Assembly: GCF_002551815.1 (NCBI RefSeq)
Contig: NZ_NVPR01000022.1
Location: forward strand, 1-37,888
Direction of reading: 5' to 3'
Length of the DNA: 37,888 bases
DNA from: Bacillus sp. AFS098217
GTDB lineage: Bacteria > Bacillota > Bacilli > Bacillales > Bacillaceae_G
Shown here: one piece after another, positions 1 to 7,852 of the stretch
Layout: every line of letters starts with the position of its first letter
Numbering within the stretch: the first letter of the stretch is position 1
The notes under the pieces: model-generated
What the model was told of the DNA's origin: nothing
The model's input: only the letters and a program-made list of their open reading frames with translations
The model's database searches: none
Program-made: the position numbers and the translations under genes

Positions 1-252
1 ACAAATGAAATTGCTACGCAAATTGAAAGTATGGTAGAAACGGCAAATGGAATGTCAAAAGGTGCAAATGAGGTTTCTATTTCAGTTGGTGAAATTGCCA
101 TGACAGCGCAAAATAATGCGACAAGTACACAAAATATTGCTGCATCTGCTGAAGAGCAATTGGCTTCTATGGAGGAAATTAGTTCCGCTGCGGGTACATT
201 GTCACAAATGGCCGAGGAATTACAAGTACTGATTGAAAGATTTAAAGTATAA
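1..252 (+). CDS. Methyl-accepting chemotaxis protein, C-terminal end (partial)
   Basis: The reading frame is open from base 1 and supplies the last 83 residues of a chemotaxis receptor; the start lies outside the window. The visible part is a Ser/Ala/Glu-rich amphipathic helix (INQ/EEQ-type heptads such as AASAEEQLASMEEISSAA), typical of the cytoplasmic methylation helix and signalling-domain end of MCPs, which bind CheA/CheW at the pole and are methylated by CheR on Gln/Glu pairs. The protein ends in a short VLIERFKV tail without a CheR-docking pentapeptide. A branched terminator follows at once. The sensory domain and ligand cannot be inferred. Confidence 0.9.
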   Translation, partial: TNEIATQIESMVETANGMSKGANEVSISVGEIAMTAQNNATSTQNIAASAEEQLASMEEISSAAGTLSQMAEELQVLIERFKV

Positions 253-257
253 TGATG

Positions 258-320
258 AGGAGACTGTCTCAACAGTAGCTGAATGGCTACTAGGGGAGGG
301 GCAGCTCCTTTTTGTTTTAT
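258..320 (+). terminator. Branched rho-independent terminator after the MCP gene
   Basis: An outer stem pairs AGGAG(A)CTG at 258-266 with CAGCTCCT at 302-309 (one bulged A). It encloses a second hairpin, GTAGC/GCTAC (275-290), and is followed by a T-rich tail. Confidence 0.7.
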
Positions 321-399
321 TGTCGAAAAATAAAGGGATTTGTTATAAGTATGTATAATTATTATTAAAGTAGACTACTTATATATAAAGGAGAGCAGT

Positions 400-714
400 A
401 TGGGAGTGTATTGGGGAACAAAAAAACATTCTTGGCTTAGCTATGTTTCATTTTGGTTAAGTATTTCATTTTTTCTTGTTTTTTTAGTTGAAGTGTTTGC
501 ATTTAACACACTTTTAAATAGTTTGAGTGGTGCAATGAACGTTGTTAAATATTTTTATTTCGTATGTGTACCATTGAATATTATTCTTAGTTTAAGGCTA
601 TTGTTTAAGAAGAATGAAAAGAAAACATTACCGATTGTTAGTTTTGTTGTATCGTTATTATTTGCATGTTTGATAGCGGTGTTAGCTTTAGCGGCGATAG
701 GTAAAGTATTTTAA
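400..714 (+). CDS. Small integral membrane protein of unknown function
   Basis: A 104-residue protein that I do not recognise. It has three clear hydrophobic segments (about residues 16-38, 48-64 and 76-100). A short polar stretch, KKNEKK, between the second and third would sit in the cytoplasm. The start is an ATG preceded by AAAGGAGAGCAGT, a good ribosome site. It is a single gene between two terminators, so it is probably monocistronic. The size and topology resemble many small Bacillus envelope proteins, but nothing here points to a function. Confidence 0.75.
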   Translation: MGVYWGTKKHSWLSYVSFWLSISFFLVFLVEVFAFNTLLNSLSGAMNVVKYFYFVCVPLNIILSLRLLFKKNEKKTLPIVSFVVSLLFACLIAVLALAAIGKVF

Positions 715-719
715 TGGGA

Positions 720-752
720 AACAGGAATGATACACGTCATTTCTGTTTTTTT
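720..752 (+). terminator. Rho-independent terminator
   Basis: Arms AACAGGAATGA (720-730) and TCATTTCTGTT (737-747) with G-U pairs are followed by a T run. Confidence 0.85.
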
Positions 753-892
753 ATGTACAATAAGATTTTCGCCTTAAAACACAGCAAAAGTGAAGAAGTT
801 AGGTTGTCTGTAATTAGATTAATCTTGATTGTATAATTTGTATAAAATCCGTGTAGCATAAAGCAAATGAATATAGTAAGAGAAGCGATATA

Positions 893-901
893 TGGTACAA
901 T
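893..901 (+). promoter_or_regulatory. Extended -10 promoter for the 972 gene
   Basis: TGG followed by TACAAT (896-901) gives an extended -10 about 70 bases before the next start codon; no convincing -35 is seen. The rest of the 753-971 gap is AT-rich and shows no gene. Confidence 0.4.
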
Positions 902-971
902 AAACGTGATAGTGATAGAGAGAAAGGGTATATATAATACTCATGGTTTTTAGTAAGAGAGGGGTTATCTT

Positions 972-1340
972 ATGCTATACGAGGATTTAATGACATTGTT
1001 TCAAGTTACTCCAATGGAAGATGGAAAAGACGGCTGGAAATATGTGATCCAAGAACAAAATGGTACGTATTCAATTGTTGATGAAATAGTGACAGAACAT
1101 ATGAGTGTGGAAATATATTTTAATGAATATGATGAGATAAGGATTACTTTATATAAAGATGAGAAATCCATCACTACTATACAGCGGATAGCAATTTTAA
1201 AAGCGGAATTAGAAGAGGATGAGGACGCTATTCAGTTTGTATTAGAGCGTATGCCAAGTCGCATGATTCGGTTACAATTAAAGCCGTATCTTGCAGTAGA
1301 GATGGGACTATATTGGGAAGTGTGTGAAGACTGTGAATAA
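972..1340 (+). CDS. Hypothetical cytoplasmic protein, 122 residues
   Basis: I do not recognise this protein. It is soluble and acidic (runs such as ELEEDEDAI), has no signal peptide or membrane segment, and ends in a Cys-containing tail, WEVCEDCE, whose CxxC could bind metal or form a disulphide. The ATG start follows GAGAGGGGTTATCTT, a moderate ribosome site. An extended -10 lies upstream and a strong hairpin begins directly after the stop, so the gene is transcribed alone. It may be confined to the B. cereus group. Confidence 0.75.
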   Translation: MLYEDLMTLFQVTPMEDGKDGWKYVIQEQNGTYSIVDEIVTEHMSVEIYFNEYDEIRITLYKDEKSITTIQRIAILKAELEEDEDAIQFVLERMPSRMIRLQLKPYLAVEMGLYWEVCEDCE

Positions 1341-1372
1341 AAAAGCGTCCGCTCATAGCGGATGCTTTTTTA
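1341..1372. terminator. Bidirectional terminator between convergent genes
   Basis: A stem of AAGCGTCCGCT and AGCGGATGCTT with a three-base loop has T runs on both strands. It serves the 972 gene and the convergent ykvI-like gene, whose stop codon it touches. Confidence 0.85.
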
Positions 1373-2410
1373 TGTTTTTTGAAGTTGTTTACATGCGATA
1401 ATGGGGAGTAGGATGATACTAACCCATCCGATTATTGGATATAAGATGTGCAGGAGTTCACTGTAGCCAATATAGCTAAAGCAATAACTAATTAGTAAAA
1501 TAAAATAAACAATCCGATTGTTTTTCCAACCAGTGATAGATTGCATTTGTTTGGTCATCCCAAATATATTTCCAACTAATGTTGTAAATACTTCTCCAAA
1601 AATAATAAGGACAAAGAAAAAGTGAAAAGTTGCATTGAATCGTCGGACAACTTCTGCCATAGGAATGTTGTATTGATAAAATTGCTCAACCGATAAAATA
1701 GCCAAATGGCTACATAATAGAATAAAACAGAGTCCTGCGCCTCCTAAAATCCCTCCCCATAAAATAGCTTTTTGATCTTTCACCTCACTTGCTAATGGTA
1801 CGAGAACACTTTGGGCGAGAGAAAGGTTTAAGGCAACATATGTAATAGGACTTGTAATCCATTTTATATTCCAACTTTCTGTAGGAATAGTATTAAGTAT
1901 AGGTGTTGTACCGTGAATAAATGTTGTAATAGCAAGTCCAATAATGAAAATCATCATAATGGGTACTACAAGTGTATTTACTTCGAAAACCCCTTGTAAT
2001 CCCCGGCTACCAATCATGATACAAGCAATAACTGTAATAAAAATACCCAGTTGCCTTGGGAGACGGAGTTGTTCTTCAAATACCGCACCAGCCCCTGATA
2101 ACATAACACTTGTTACCCCGAACAGTACAAGGAGCAATAAAGTGTTTACTACATTTCCAAATACATCTCCAAATAAATATTTGTTAAATTCTTGTGCTGA
2201 GAATGCACCAATTTGTGAGGAAAGCAACATCATCTTCGTACCTAACCAAATAAAAAAAAATCCACTTATACATATTCCGATTGTTCCGTATAGGCCGTTA
2301 ATTGTAAAAAATTCAACAATTTCTCGTCCAGTTGCAAATCCAGCCCCGACGACAGTCCCAATATAAGTAGCAGCAACTTTTTTTGCTACTTGCCATTGTT
2401 GATTATTCAT
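1370..2410 (-). CDS. YkvI-like integral membrane transporter
   Basis: A 346-residue polytopic protein with about ten hydrophobic segments. The N-terminal motif GTVVGAGFATGREIVEFF, with its unwound-helix glycines, is characteristic of the YkvI group in the APC/LeuT-fold superfamily. The substrate is unknown. I place the start at the ATG giving MNNQQWQ, because GAAAGAGGGATTAC lies directly before it; the longer frame up to 2494 has no ribosome site and an untypical N terminus. It converges on the 972 gene and shares its terminator. Confidence 0.8.
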   Translation of the reverse strand: MNNQQWQVAKKVAATYIGTVVGAGFATGREIVEFFTINGLYGTIGICISGFFFIWLGTKMMLLSSQIGAFSAQEFNKYLFGDVFGNVVNTLLLLVLFGVTSVMLSGAGAVFEEQLRLPRQLGIFITVIACIMIGSRGLQGVFEVNTLVVPIMMIFIIGLAITTFIHGTTPILNTIPTESWNIKWITSPITYVALNLSLAQSVLVPLASEVKDQKAILWGGILGGAGLCFILLCSHLAILSVEQFYQYNIPMAEVVRRFNATFHFFFVLIIFGEVFTTLVGNIFGMTKQMQSITGWKNNRIVYFILLISYCFSYIGYSELLHILYPIIGWVSIILLPIIACKQLQKT

Positions 2411-2557
2411 GTAATCCCTCTTTCTACTATGATGAACGCGACTTACTACTATGCATATGTGTGAGCTTGGACAATTAGACATGAAAGGATACATGAATTT
2501 CTGAAGATTAGGAAAAGATAAAAGTTGTTAAAGTTTTGTTACATATAAGCTAATGAT

Positions 2558-2586
2558 TTGGAAGAGTAGGAAATGTGTGGTACAAT
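2558..2586 (+). promoter_or_regulatory. SigA-type promoter of dps
   Basis: TTGGAA (2558-2563), a 17-base spacer, then TACAAT (2581-2586), which is also preceded by TGG as an extended -10. The RNA start would be near 2593. Confidence 0.7.
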
Positions 2587-2594
2587 GAAAATGT

Positions 2595-2613
2595 ATTATT
2601 AAAAGATAATAAT
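2595..2613. repeat. Inverted repeat at the dps transcription start
   Basis: ATTATT (2595-2600) and AATAAT (2608-2613) are separated by seven bases and lie just after the predicted RNA start. The position suits a repressor site. The sequence is a poor match to the PerR box, so PerR control is only a possibility. Confidence 0.35.
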
Positions 2614-2640
2614 TCTAAAGTGATAAGAGGAGTGGATTGC

Positions 2641-3084
2641 ATGAGTACGAAAACAAATGTTGTTGAAGTATTAAACAAACAGGTAGCAAACTGGAATGTG
2701 TTATATGTGAAAATTCATAACTATCACTGGTATGTGACAGGACCACACTTCTTTACATTACATGAAAAATTTGAAGAATTTTATAATGAAGCAGCAACGT
2801 ATATTGATGAATTAGCAGAGCGTATTTTAGCATTGGGCGGGAAACCATTAGCGACAATGAAAGAGTATTTAGAAACATCTACTGTACATGAAGGAACAAG
2901 TAACGAATCAGCTGAAGAAATGGTGCAAACATTAGTAAATGATTTTTCTGCGATTATTCAAGAGTTAAAAGAAGGTATGGAAGTAGCTGATGAAGCTGAG
3001 GATGAAACGTCCGCTGATATGTTATTGGCAATTCATACAACATTAGAACAACATGTTTGGATGTTAAGTGCATTTTTAAAATAA
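2641..3084 (+). CDS. dps: Dps-family ferroxidase mini-ferritin (Dlp-2 type)
   Basis: A 147-residue Dps protein, which forms a dodecameric shell that oxidises and stores iron and protects DNA from peroxide. The diagnostic ferroxidase ligands are visible: NYHWYVTG (His), then [21 protein letters not shown] (His, Asp, Glu). From memory the sequence is very close to Dlp-2 of B. anthracis. The ATG at 2641 follows AAGAGGAGTGGATTGC and gives the expected MSTKTN start; the longer frame from 2575 overlaps the promoter. It is monocistronic, with its own promoter and terminator. The lack of a long N-terminal DNA-binding tail agrees with the Dlp proteins. Confidence 0.95.
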   Translation: MSTKTNVVEVLNKQVANWNVLYVKIHNYHWYVTGPHFFTLHEKFEEFYNEAATYIDELAERILALGGKPLATMKEYLETSTVHEGTSNESAEEMVQTLVNDFSAIIQELKEGMEVADEAEDETSADMLLAIHTTLEQHVWMLSAFLK

Positions 3085-3144
3085 AGTAGAGCTTTTATTA
3101 GTGTTTATACGTAATTTATTATTTACCCTCACAAATAGTAGAAT

Positions 3145-3181
3145 AAAAAACCTATTGAAAAATCCTTTCAATAGGTTTTTG
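3145..3181 (+). terminator. Rho-independent terminator of dps
   Basis: A perfect stem of AAAAACCTATTGAAA and TTTCAATAGGTTTTT with a five-base loop. Confidence 0.9.
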
Positions 3182-3203
3182 TGATTTTTCAGTCTTCTTT
3201 TTA

Positions 3204-3212
3204 TGGTATAAT
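3204..3212 (+). promoter_or_regulatory. Extended -10 promoter
   Basis: TGG followed by TATAAT (3207-3212), 23 bases before the start codon at 3235; the -35 region is only T-rich. Confidence 0.55.
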
Positions 3213-3234
3213 ATAGTAAAAAGGAGGCGATGCA

Positions 3235-3690
3235 ATGTTTCGCTTTTTCAAAAGTGGAAAAGAGGAGAGGCCAATTACGAAAGACGAATTAGAGCAAGCA
3301 ATGGCTAAGTTTCTGGAAACAAATGCAAATATTGTTTATACAGTATTAGTCAATGAAGATTATACAGTGAATTATGACTTGTTAAAACCGTATTTACCAG
3401 CATTTCCGACAAATATGTTTCTTATTACAAAGGAAACGCTCGAGGTATTTGAATATACAGCAGAAAATATAGAACTTGTAAAAGAGATTGATCTTGTACA
3501 AAAAGCAGTAGATCAATATGTAACAGAAAAAGAAATATTCCCGATTGTAGAAGGCGATGAAGATCGTCTCATATGTAGAATGAAATTAGCGCCGTATTTA
3601 GATCGTATATTAAAGAGAGATTTATATATTTCAGAGAAGCATTATTTAGTTTCAAGTAAACCAGATAAGAGTAAACAGAATATTGTTTAG
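3235..3690 (+). CDS. Conserved hypothetical protein, DUF3939-like
   Basis: A 151-residue soluble protein. The pattern of 'nYDLLKPYLpafP', 'iDLVQKAVDQYV', 'fPIVEGDedR' and a C-terminal 'LYiSEKHYLVSs' matches my memory of the DUF3939 family of Bacillus, a family without known function. No signal peptide or catalytic motif is seen. The start is an ATG after AAGGAGGCGATGCA. It is a single gene with an extended -10 promoter and a terminator starting six bases after the stop. The family name is from memory, so treat it as provisional. Confidence 0.75.
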   Translation: MFRFFKSGKEERPITKDELEQAMAKFLETNANIVYTVLVNEDYTVNYDLLKPYLPAFPTNMFLITKETLEVFEYTAENIELVKEIDLVQKAVDQYVTEKEIFPIVEGDEDRLICRMKLAPYLDRILKRDLYISEKHYLVSSKPDKSKQNIV

Positions 3691-3695
3691 GATGA

Positions 3696-3727
3696 AAACA
3701 ACAATACCATATTGTTGTCTTTTTTTG
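3696..3727 (+). terminator. Rho-independent terminator
   Basis: ACAACAATA (3698-3706) pairs with TATTGTTGT (3710-3718) and is followed by seven T after one C. The hydrolase remnant begins within a few bases of it. Confidence 0.85.
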
Positions 3728-3732
3728 TTTGA

Positions 3733-4074
3733 ATTGGAGGTTTTTCTGCTGGAGCAAGGGTGGCACTACAAGCGATATTAAACGAAAATATAGCGGCAAA
3801 AGGCTTTGTTTTTGTCGCACCGTGGCTCCCTGAGGTTGAAGAGTGGGAAGGTTTGCTGAATAAATTGAAGGATAAAGGGATTAAGGGATATATTGTTTGT
3901 GGAGATCAGGATGAGGATTGCTTTGAATGTACACAGAAGTTTGTGAAGCTATTGGAAACGAAAAATATAAAGCATGAGTATAAAGTTATATCTAATCTAA
4001 ACCATGATTACCCTGAAAACTTTGAAGAAATATTACAAGAAGCAGTTGGATATATTGCGGGTACAGATTTATAA
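3733..4074 (+). pseudogene. Alpha/beta hydrolase fragment lacking its N-terminal part
   Basis: After an in-frame TGA at 3730, the frame encodes IGGFSAGARVALQAIL and then a typical C-terminal half of an alpha/beta hydrolase. GFSAG is the nucleophile elbow (Ser), GDQDEDCFE carries the likely acid, and LNHDYPENF the His. The part that should precede the elbow, about 100 residues with the first beta strands and oxyanion loop, is missing; in its place stands the terminator of the upstream gene. A GTG at 3760 could start 104 residues but would lack the nucleophile, and there is no ribosome site. I read this as a deletion remnant that keeps an open frame and its own terminator. Confidence 0.75.
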
Positions 4075-4086
4075 AGAAGGTAGAAG

Positions 4087-4126
4087 AAAAGGAGTGCATC
4101 ACATAGGATGATACACTCCTTTTTTG
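4087..4126 (+). terminator. Rho-independent terminator of the hydrolase remnant
   Basis: AAAAGGAGTG(c)ATCA pairs with TGAT(a)CACTCCTTTT and is followed by T6. Confidence 0.85.
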
Positions 4127-4138
4127 GATTACAAATGA

Positions 4139-4166
4139 AAAAGCGAACGCTTTCACATCCGCTTTT
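4139..4166 (-). terminator. Terminator overlapping the end of the small minus-strand gene
   Basis: A nine-pair stem (4139-4147 with 4158-4166) has U residues on the minus-strand transcript. The left arm of the transcript hairpin lies inside the last codons of the gene. Confidence 0.6.
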
Positions 4167-4356
4167 CATGAGAAATTCCACGTTCATAATGATTCATTTC
4201 CACTAATGTTAAAATGTATTCGTAGTTATCGATTTCCATCTTAATTTGATTACGATCATCTACACTTAAATTTACATCCAATAATTTTTTGCATAGTAGT
4301 TGTTTTTTCAATTCTAAATGTTTTTTTGTTTCGGGATAGTCGTAAGTACGTTTCAT
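4153..4356 (-). CDS. Small conserved hypothetical protein, 67 residues
   Basis: A charged, helical protein starting MKRTYDYPETKKHLELKKQL. It has no signal peptide or membrane segment and probably folds as a helical hairpin (two amphipathic helices around LSVDDRNQ). The ATG at 4356 follows AAGGAAAGGATTGATAAAT; a TTG nine bases upstream is possible but less likely. It may belong to the DUF3896 family of the B. cereus group, but that is a weak recollection. Function unknown. The gene is divergent from the amine oxidase region. Confidence 0.7.
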   Translation of the reverse strand: MKRTYDYPETKKHLELKKQLLCKKLLDVNLSVDDRNQIKMEIDNYEYILTLVEMNHYERGISHEKRM

Positions 4357-4418
4357 ATTTATCAATCCTTTCCTTACATTTCCTATCTATATCTTTATTA
4401 TATGATAAGGGGTGTAGG

Positions 4419-4526
4419 ATGAGAGCAAATCTCTGTGAATTATTAGTGAATATTCAGAAAAATGTATTGTTCTACTATACTTGTGAATACAATGCAGAGA
4501 ATCACTGTTTTGTATTTTCAAAGTAA
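4419..4526 (+). CDS. Possible 35-residue leader ORF before the amine oxidase
   Basis: An ATG preceded by AAGGGGTGTAGG opens a 35-codon frame (MRANLCELLVNIQKNV...) that stops eight bases before the oxidase ATG. Its stop codon lies right beside the oxidase ribosome site (AAGGGGTGGA), so translation could be coupled. It contains three Cys and several aromatic residues and resembles nothing I know. It could be a regulatory leader, a small protein or chance; the decent ribosome site is the main argument. Confidence 0.35.
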   Translation: MRANLCELLVNIQKNVLFYYTCEYNAENHCFVFSK

Positions 4527-4534
4527 GGGGTGGA

Positions 4535-6010
4535 ATGATGCGAGCGCATACACAATCCGGTGTCACAACTGATGAAATGGTGAGAATTATTGATAAGGGA
4601 TTACCGAAAACAGTAGCACCAAAACAAATCATTGTAATTGGTGCTGGAATGGCTGGTTTAGTATCAGCATCGTTACTTAAAAGTGCAGGACATCATGTGA
4701 AAATTTTAGAAGCGAATAACCGTATAGGAGGCCGAATTGAGACGATTAGAATGCAAGACACCGGATTATATTTAGATGTTGGAGCAATGCGTATTCCATA
4801 TATACATACATTAACGATGGCTTATATAAGAAAGTTCGGACTACAAGTGACCCCTTTTATTAATCGAAATGAGACAGATATTATTTATGTGAATGGTAGA
4901 AAAACGACATTGAGGCAATATGAGAAGAACCCTAGTGTATTACGTTACCCTGTAGCAATGAATGAAGAAGGAAAAACATCCGAGGAATTATTATTGTTAG
5001 CAGTGCAGCCAATTATGGATTTCATTAAAAGAAATCCAGATAAAAACTGGGAGATTGTCGAAAAAGACTTTGGAAAGTATTCAACAGCACAGTTTTTAAA
5101 GTATCATCCTTATCAGTACAATACGTACTTTTCACCAGTAACAATTGAAATGATTGGTGTACTGCTAGATTTAGAAGGATTTTTAGAAAGATCATTTGTT
5201 GAAACATTACGTTTTATATATATATTGCAAGAGGAAAGGGGTTTTTGTGAAATTACAGGAGGAAATGATCAGCTTCCGAAAGCTTTTTTACCTCAGTTAC
5301 AGGATCATATTATATACAATCAAAAATTGATGAAGCTTCATCAACATGAAAAAGGAGTGACAGCTTATTGTAGGCATGAAGAAACGTTTGAATATAGTAG
5401 CATAACGGGCGATCTAGTTATTATTACAATTCCATTTTCTACAATGCGCTTTGTAGAAATTGATCCATTCGATTCTGTATCACATGAAAAATGGAAAGCA
5501 ATTCGTGAACTACATTATATGGCGGCAACTAAAATAGGTATTCAGTTTAAAAGTCGTTTTTGGGAAGAGCAGGGGCAATTAGGGGGAAGGATTATAACGG
5601 ATTTACCAATCCGTTATGCATATTATCCGAGTCATGGTATTGGTTCAAAGGGACCTGCTATGATGCTTGGAAGTTATACGTGGTCTTATGATGCATTATT
5701 ATGGGATGGATTGTCGAAAGGTGATCGCATTTATTATACATTACAAAATTTAGCGACTATATTAGGTGATCAAGTATATGATGAATTTATGTCAGGAGTA
5801 GCAAAGAATTGGACATTGGACCCGTATGCATTAGGAGGGTTTGCGATTTTTCAAGCGGGTCAAGAAACAGAACTGCAACCAGCGATTGTAAAACCAGAGG
5901 GGAAAATATATTTTGCCGGAGATCATACTACGCTTTATCACGGGTGGATACAAGGAGCAATTGAGTCTGGAATACGTACAGCCGTAGAGGTGAATCAGTT
6001 GGTTGTATAA
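4535..6010 (+). CDS. Flavin monoamine oxidase / L-amino-acid oxidase family protein
   Basis: A 491-residue FAD-dependent amine oxidase, predicted to oxidise a primary amine or L-amino acid to the imine with release of H2O2. The N-terminal Rossmann motif IVIGAGMAGL (GxGxxG at residues 36-41) and the ribose-binding Glu in ILEA (59) are followed by RIGGR (63-67), the FAD motif of the MAO/LAAO family. The C terminus has YFAGDHT and HGWIQGAIESG, the conserved flavin-binding end. No signal peptide is evident. Two adjacent ATGs (4535, 4538) follow AAGGGGTGGA; either may be used. The substrate cannot be read from the sequence. Confidence 0.9.
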   Translation: MMRAHTQSGVTTDEMVRIIDKGLPKTVAPKQIIVIGAGMAGLVSASLLKSAGHHVKILEANNRIGGRIETIRMQDTGLYLDVGAMRIPYIHTLTMAYIRKFGLQVTPFINRNETDIIYVNGRKTTLRQYEKNPSVLRYPVAMNEEGKTSEELLLLAVQPIMDFIKRNPDKNWEIVEKDFGKYSTAQFLKYHPYQYNTYFSPVTIEMIGVLLDLEGFLERSFVETLRFIYILQEERGFCEITGGNDQLPKAFLPQLQDHIIYNQKLMKLHQHEKGVTAYCRHEETFEYSSITGDLVIITIPFSTMRFVEIDPFDSVSHEKWKAIRELHYMAATKIGIQFKSRFWEEQGQLGGRIITDLPIRYAYYPSHGIGSKGPAMMLGSYTWSYDALLWDGLSKGDRIYYTLQNLATILGDQVYDEFMSGVAKNWTLDPYALGGFAIFQAGQETELQPAIVKPEGKIYFAGDHTTLYHGWIQGAIESGIRTAVEVNQLVV

Positions 6011-6022
6011 GTAGTAGGTAAA

Positions 6023-6034
6023 GCATCATGATGC
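6023..6034. repeat. Perfect 12-bp palindrome GCATCATGATGC
   Basis: It lies 12 bases after the oxidase stop codon. With no loop it cannot act as a terminator hairpin, and no other terminator is visible here. It could be a protein-binding site or chance. Confidence 0.3.
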
Positions 6035-6158
6035 GTATGAATTGGGAGAGGTACATGTGATTTTGTTTGAAAATAAGCTTGATTCTGAAAAAAGGTGTTT
6101 ACTGTATAGTTTGGATTAAATATTATTATATGTAAAAGAATGATAAGGAGTGTTTGTA

Positions 6159-6743
6159 ATGAATCCATTATTACTTGATTTTCCTTCTGAATTTTACACA
6201 GACAGGCTTCTTATTCGAATGCCGAAACCAGGGGATGGAAAAGCGGTATATGAAGCTATCAATGCATCGGTAGAAGAACTAAAGCCTTGGATGGTTTTCG
6301 CTCAAAAAGAGCAAACAGAAGAAGAAATCGAAGCGAGTATAAGAAGGTCACATATTCAATTTTTACAACGTGAAGATTTGAGATTACTAGTATTTTTAAA
6401 AGAAACAGGCGAATTTGTAGCTTCTTCTGGATTGCATCGTATTAATTGGGAAGTACCAAAATTTGAAATTGGGTACTGGATAGATTCGCGCTTTGGTGGA
6501 AAAGGCTATATGACAGAAGCAGCACAGGGGATTATGGATTATGCTTTTTCTGAGTTACAGGCAAACCGGATAGAGATTCGCTGTGATTCACGAAATGTAA
6601 GAAGTAGAGCGATACCAGAGAGACTAGGTTTTACATTAGAAGGGATTTTAGAAAGCAGCAGTGTAGCAGTAGATGGTCACGGATTAAGGGATACATGTGT
6701 GTTTGCAATGACAAGAAATAGGTATAAAAAAGAAGAGCTATAA
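6159..6743 (+). CDS. GNAT N-acetyltransferase, RimJ/RimL-like
   Basis: A 194-residue acetyl-CoA-dependent acetyltransferase. It opens with FYTDRLLIRMPKPGD, the usual start of RimJ/RimL and YdaF-type enzymes. It continues with FEIGYWIDSRFGGKGYMTEAAQ, the acetyl-CoA pyrophosphate-binding (Q/R-x-x-G-x-G/A-like) region, and IEIRCDSRNVRSRAIPERLGFTLEG, the C-terminal core. The target, a protein N terminus or small amine, is unknown. The ATG at 6159 is eight bases from AAGGAG; the in-frame GTG at 6150 overlaps that ribosome site and is rejected. The terminator overlaps the stop codon. Confidence 0.9.
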   Translation: MNPLLLDFPSEFYTDRLLIRMPKPGDGKAVYEAINASVEELKPWMVFAQKEQTEEEIEASIRRSHIQFLQREDLRLLVFLKETGEFVASSGLHRINWEVPKFEIGYWIDSRFGGKGYMTEAAQGIMDYAFSELQANRIEIRCDSRNVRSRAIPERLGFTLEGILESSSVAVDGHGLRDTCVFAMTRNRYKKEEL

Positions 6744-6763
6744 GGTAGTAGCTCCTCTTTTTT
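6730..6763 (+). terminator. Terminator overlapping the GNAT stop codon
   Basis: AGAGCTA pairs with TAGCTC, with flanking A/T pairing, followed by T6. Confidence 0.75.
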
Positions 6764-6779
6764 ATGATTTACTAGCATA

Positions 6780-7682
6780 TCATGGTACGGGATGGCCATT
6801 TGAACTTTCAAAGATCGTAAACCATTGCTGACGATTCAATGTAAGTTTTGTTGCAATTACAGCTGCTTTCACACGATCTAGCTTACTAGAACCAACGATT
6901 GGCATCATTTTCGCTGGATGAGCAAGTAGCCATGCATACATGACAATATCGATGCCATCAATATTTAGTTCATTCGCGATATTTTGTAAAGTTTCTCGTA
7001 AGCGTACAGCACGTTCATTTTGACTTGTAAAGATTTCTCCACCAGCAAGAGGAGACCAAATCATAGGACTGATTCTTTTTTCTTGGCATAAGTCAATTGT
7101 ACCTTTTTCAAAATGCTCAAGCTGCATCGCAGATACTTCAATTTGATTTGTAATGAGCGGAAAATCTAAATATGAGCTAAGCATATTGAATTGGGACGGT
7201 AAAAAGTTAGATACACCAAAATAGCGGACTTTTCCATCCTGTTTTAAACGTGAAAAAGCTTCTGCCACCTCAGCTGGATCCATAAATGGATCAGGACGAT
7301 GAATAAGTAACAAATCAATATAATCCGTATGTAAGTTCTTGAGTGACTCTTCCGCGCTTTTTACAATATGTTTAGCGCTAGTATTATAGTGAGCGACATA
7401 TCGATTTGGAAACTTTGGTGATGGGGGAGCGATTCCACATTTTGTTACAATTTGCATGTTTTCACGTAAAGAAGGTTTTAATTGCAAAGCTTCCCCAAAT
7501 AATGATTCACATGTATATCCCCCGTAAATGTCGGCATGATCAAAAGTTGTAATTCCCATATCCATACAAGATTCGATAAAAGAAAGTAATTCTTGCTTTG
7601 GCATATTCCATTCTGCTAAACGCCAAAATCCTTGAATGATACGAGAAAATTCAAGGCTACTAGCCATTTGAATTCGTTCCAT
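6780..7682 (-). CDS. Aldo/keto reductase, YdhF-like
   Basis: A 300-residue NADPH-dependent oxidoreductase with a TIM-barrel fold. The catalytic tetrad is visible: Asp48 and Tyr53 in FDHADIYG, Lys81 in TKCG, and His128 in LLLIHRPDP. VRYFGVSNF and the C-terminal PIVGSSKLDR (NADPH 2'-phosphate binding) complete the family signature. The overall pattern resembles E. coli YdhF. The ATG follows a near-perfect AAGGAGGT. The carbonyl substrate is unknown. It is divergent from the CobW-family gene, sharing a 170-bp intergenic region. Confidence 0.92.
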   Translation of the reverse strand: MERIQMASSLEFSRIIQGFWRLAEWNMPKQELLSFIESCMDMGITTFDHADIYGGYTCESLFGEALQLKPSLRENMQIVTKCGIAPPSPKFPNRYVAHYNTSAKHIVKSAEESLKNLHTDYIDLLLIHRPDPFMDPAEVAEAFSRLKQDGKVRYFGVSNFLPSQFNMLSSYLDFPLITNQIEVSAMQLEHFEKGTIDLCQEKRISPMIWSPLAGGEIFTSQNERAVRLRETLQNIANELNIDGIDIVMYAWLLAHPAKMMPIVGSSKLDRVKAAVIATKLTLNRQQWFTIFESSNGHPVP

Positions 7683-7809
7683 TTTAAGTAGACCTCCTTG
7701 GTGAATGGTGACGTTTTTGAAAAGGTTTTCTTGTTTGGTATTATTATATAGCTATCATAAGGTGCTTACAATAAATATGTCTTTTCTGTAAAAAACAACT
7801 TTTTTGGTA

Positions 7810-7818
7810 TGGTATAAT
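7810..7818 (+). promoter_or_regulatory. Extended -10 promoter of the CobW-family gene
   Basis: TGG followed by TATAAT (7813-7818), 34 bases before the ATG. No Zur-type palindrome is visible nearby. Confidence 0.55.
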
Positions 7819-7852
7819 GTATAGAGATATAAGCATAAGGAGCTGTAAAAAA

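Noticed and set aside
1944-2366. 140-codon plus-strand frame inside the YkvI-like gene
   Set aside because: Lies fully antisense to a gene with clear family motifs; no ribosome site and protein-unlike composition.
6057-6119. 20-codon GTG frame before the GNAT gene
   Set aside because: A weak GGGAGAGG precedes it, but it is too short and unsupported to call.
7683-7852. Zur box between the aldo/keto reductase and CobW-family genes
   Set aside because: No palindrome like that of znuA is present, so zinc control of the GTPase is not supported.
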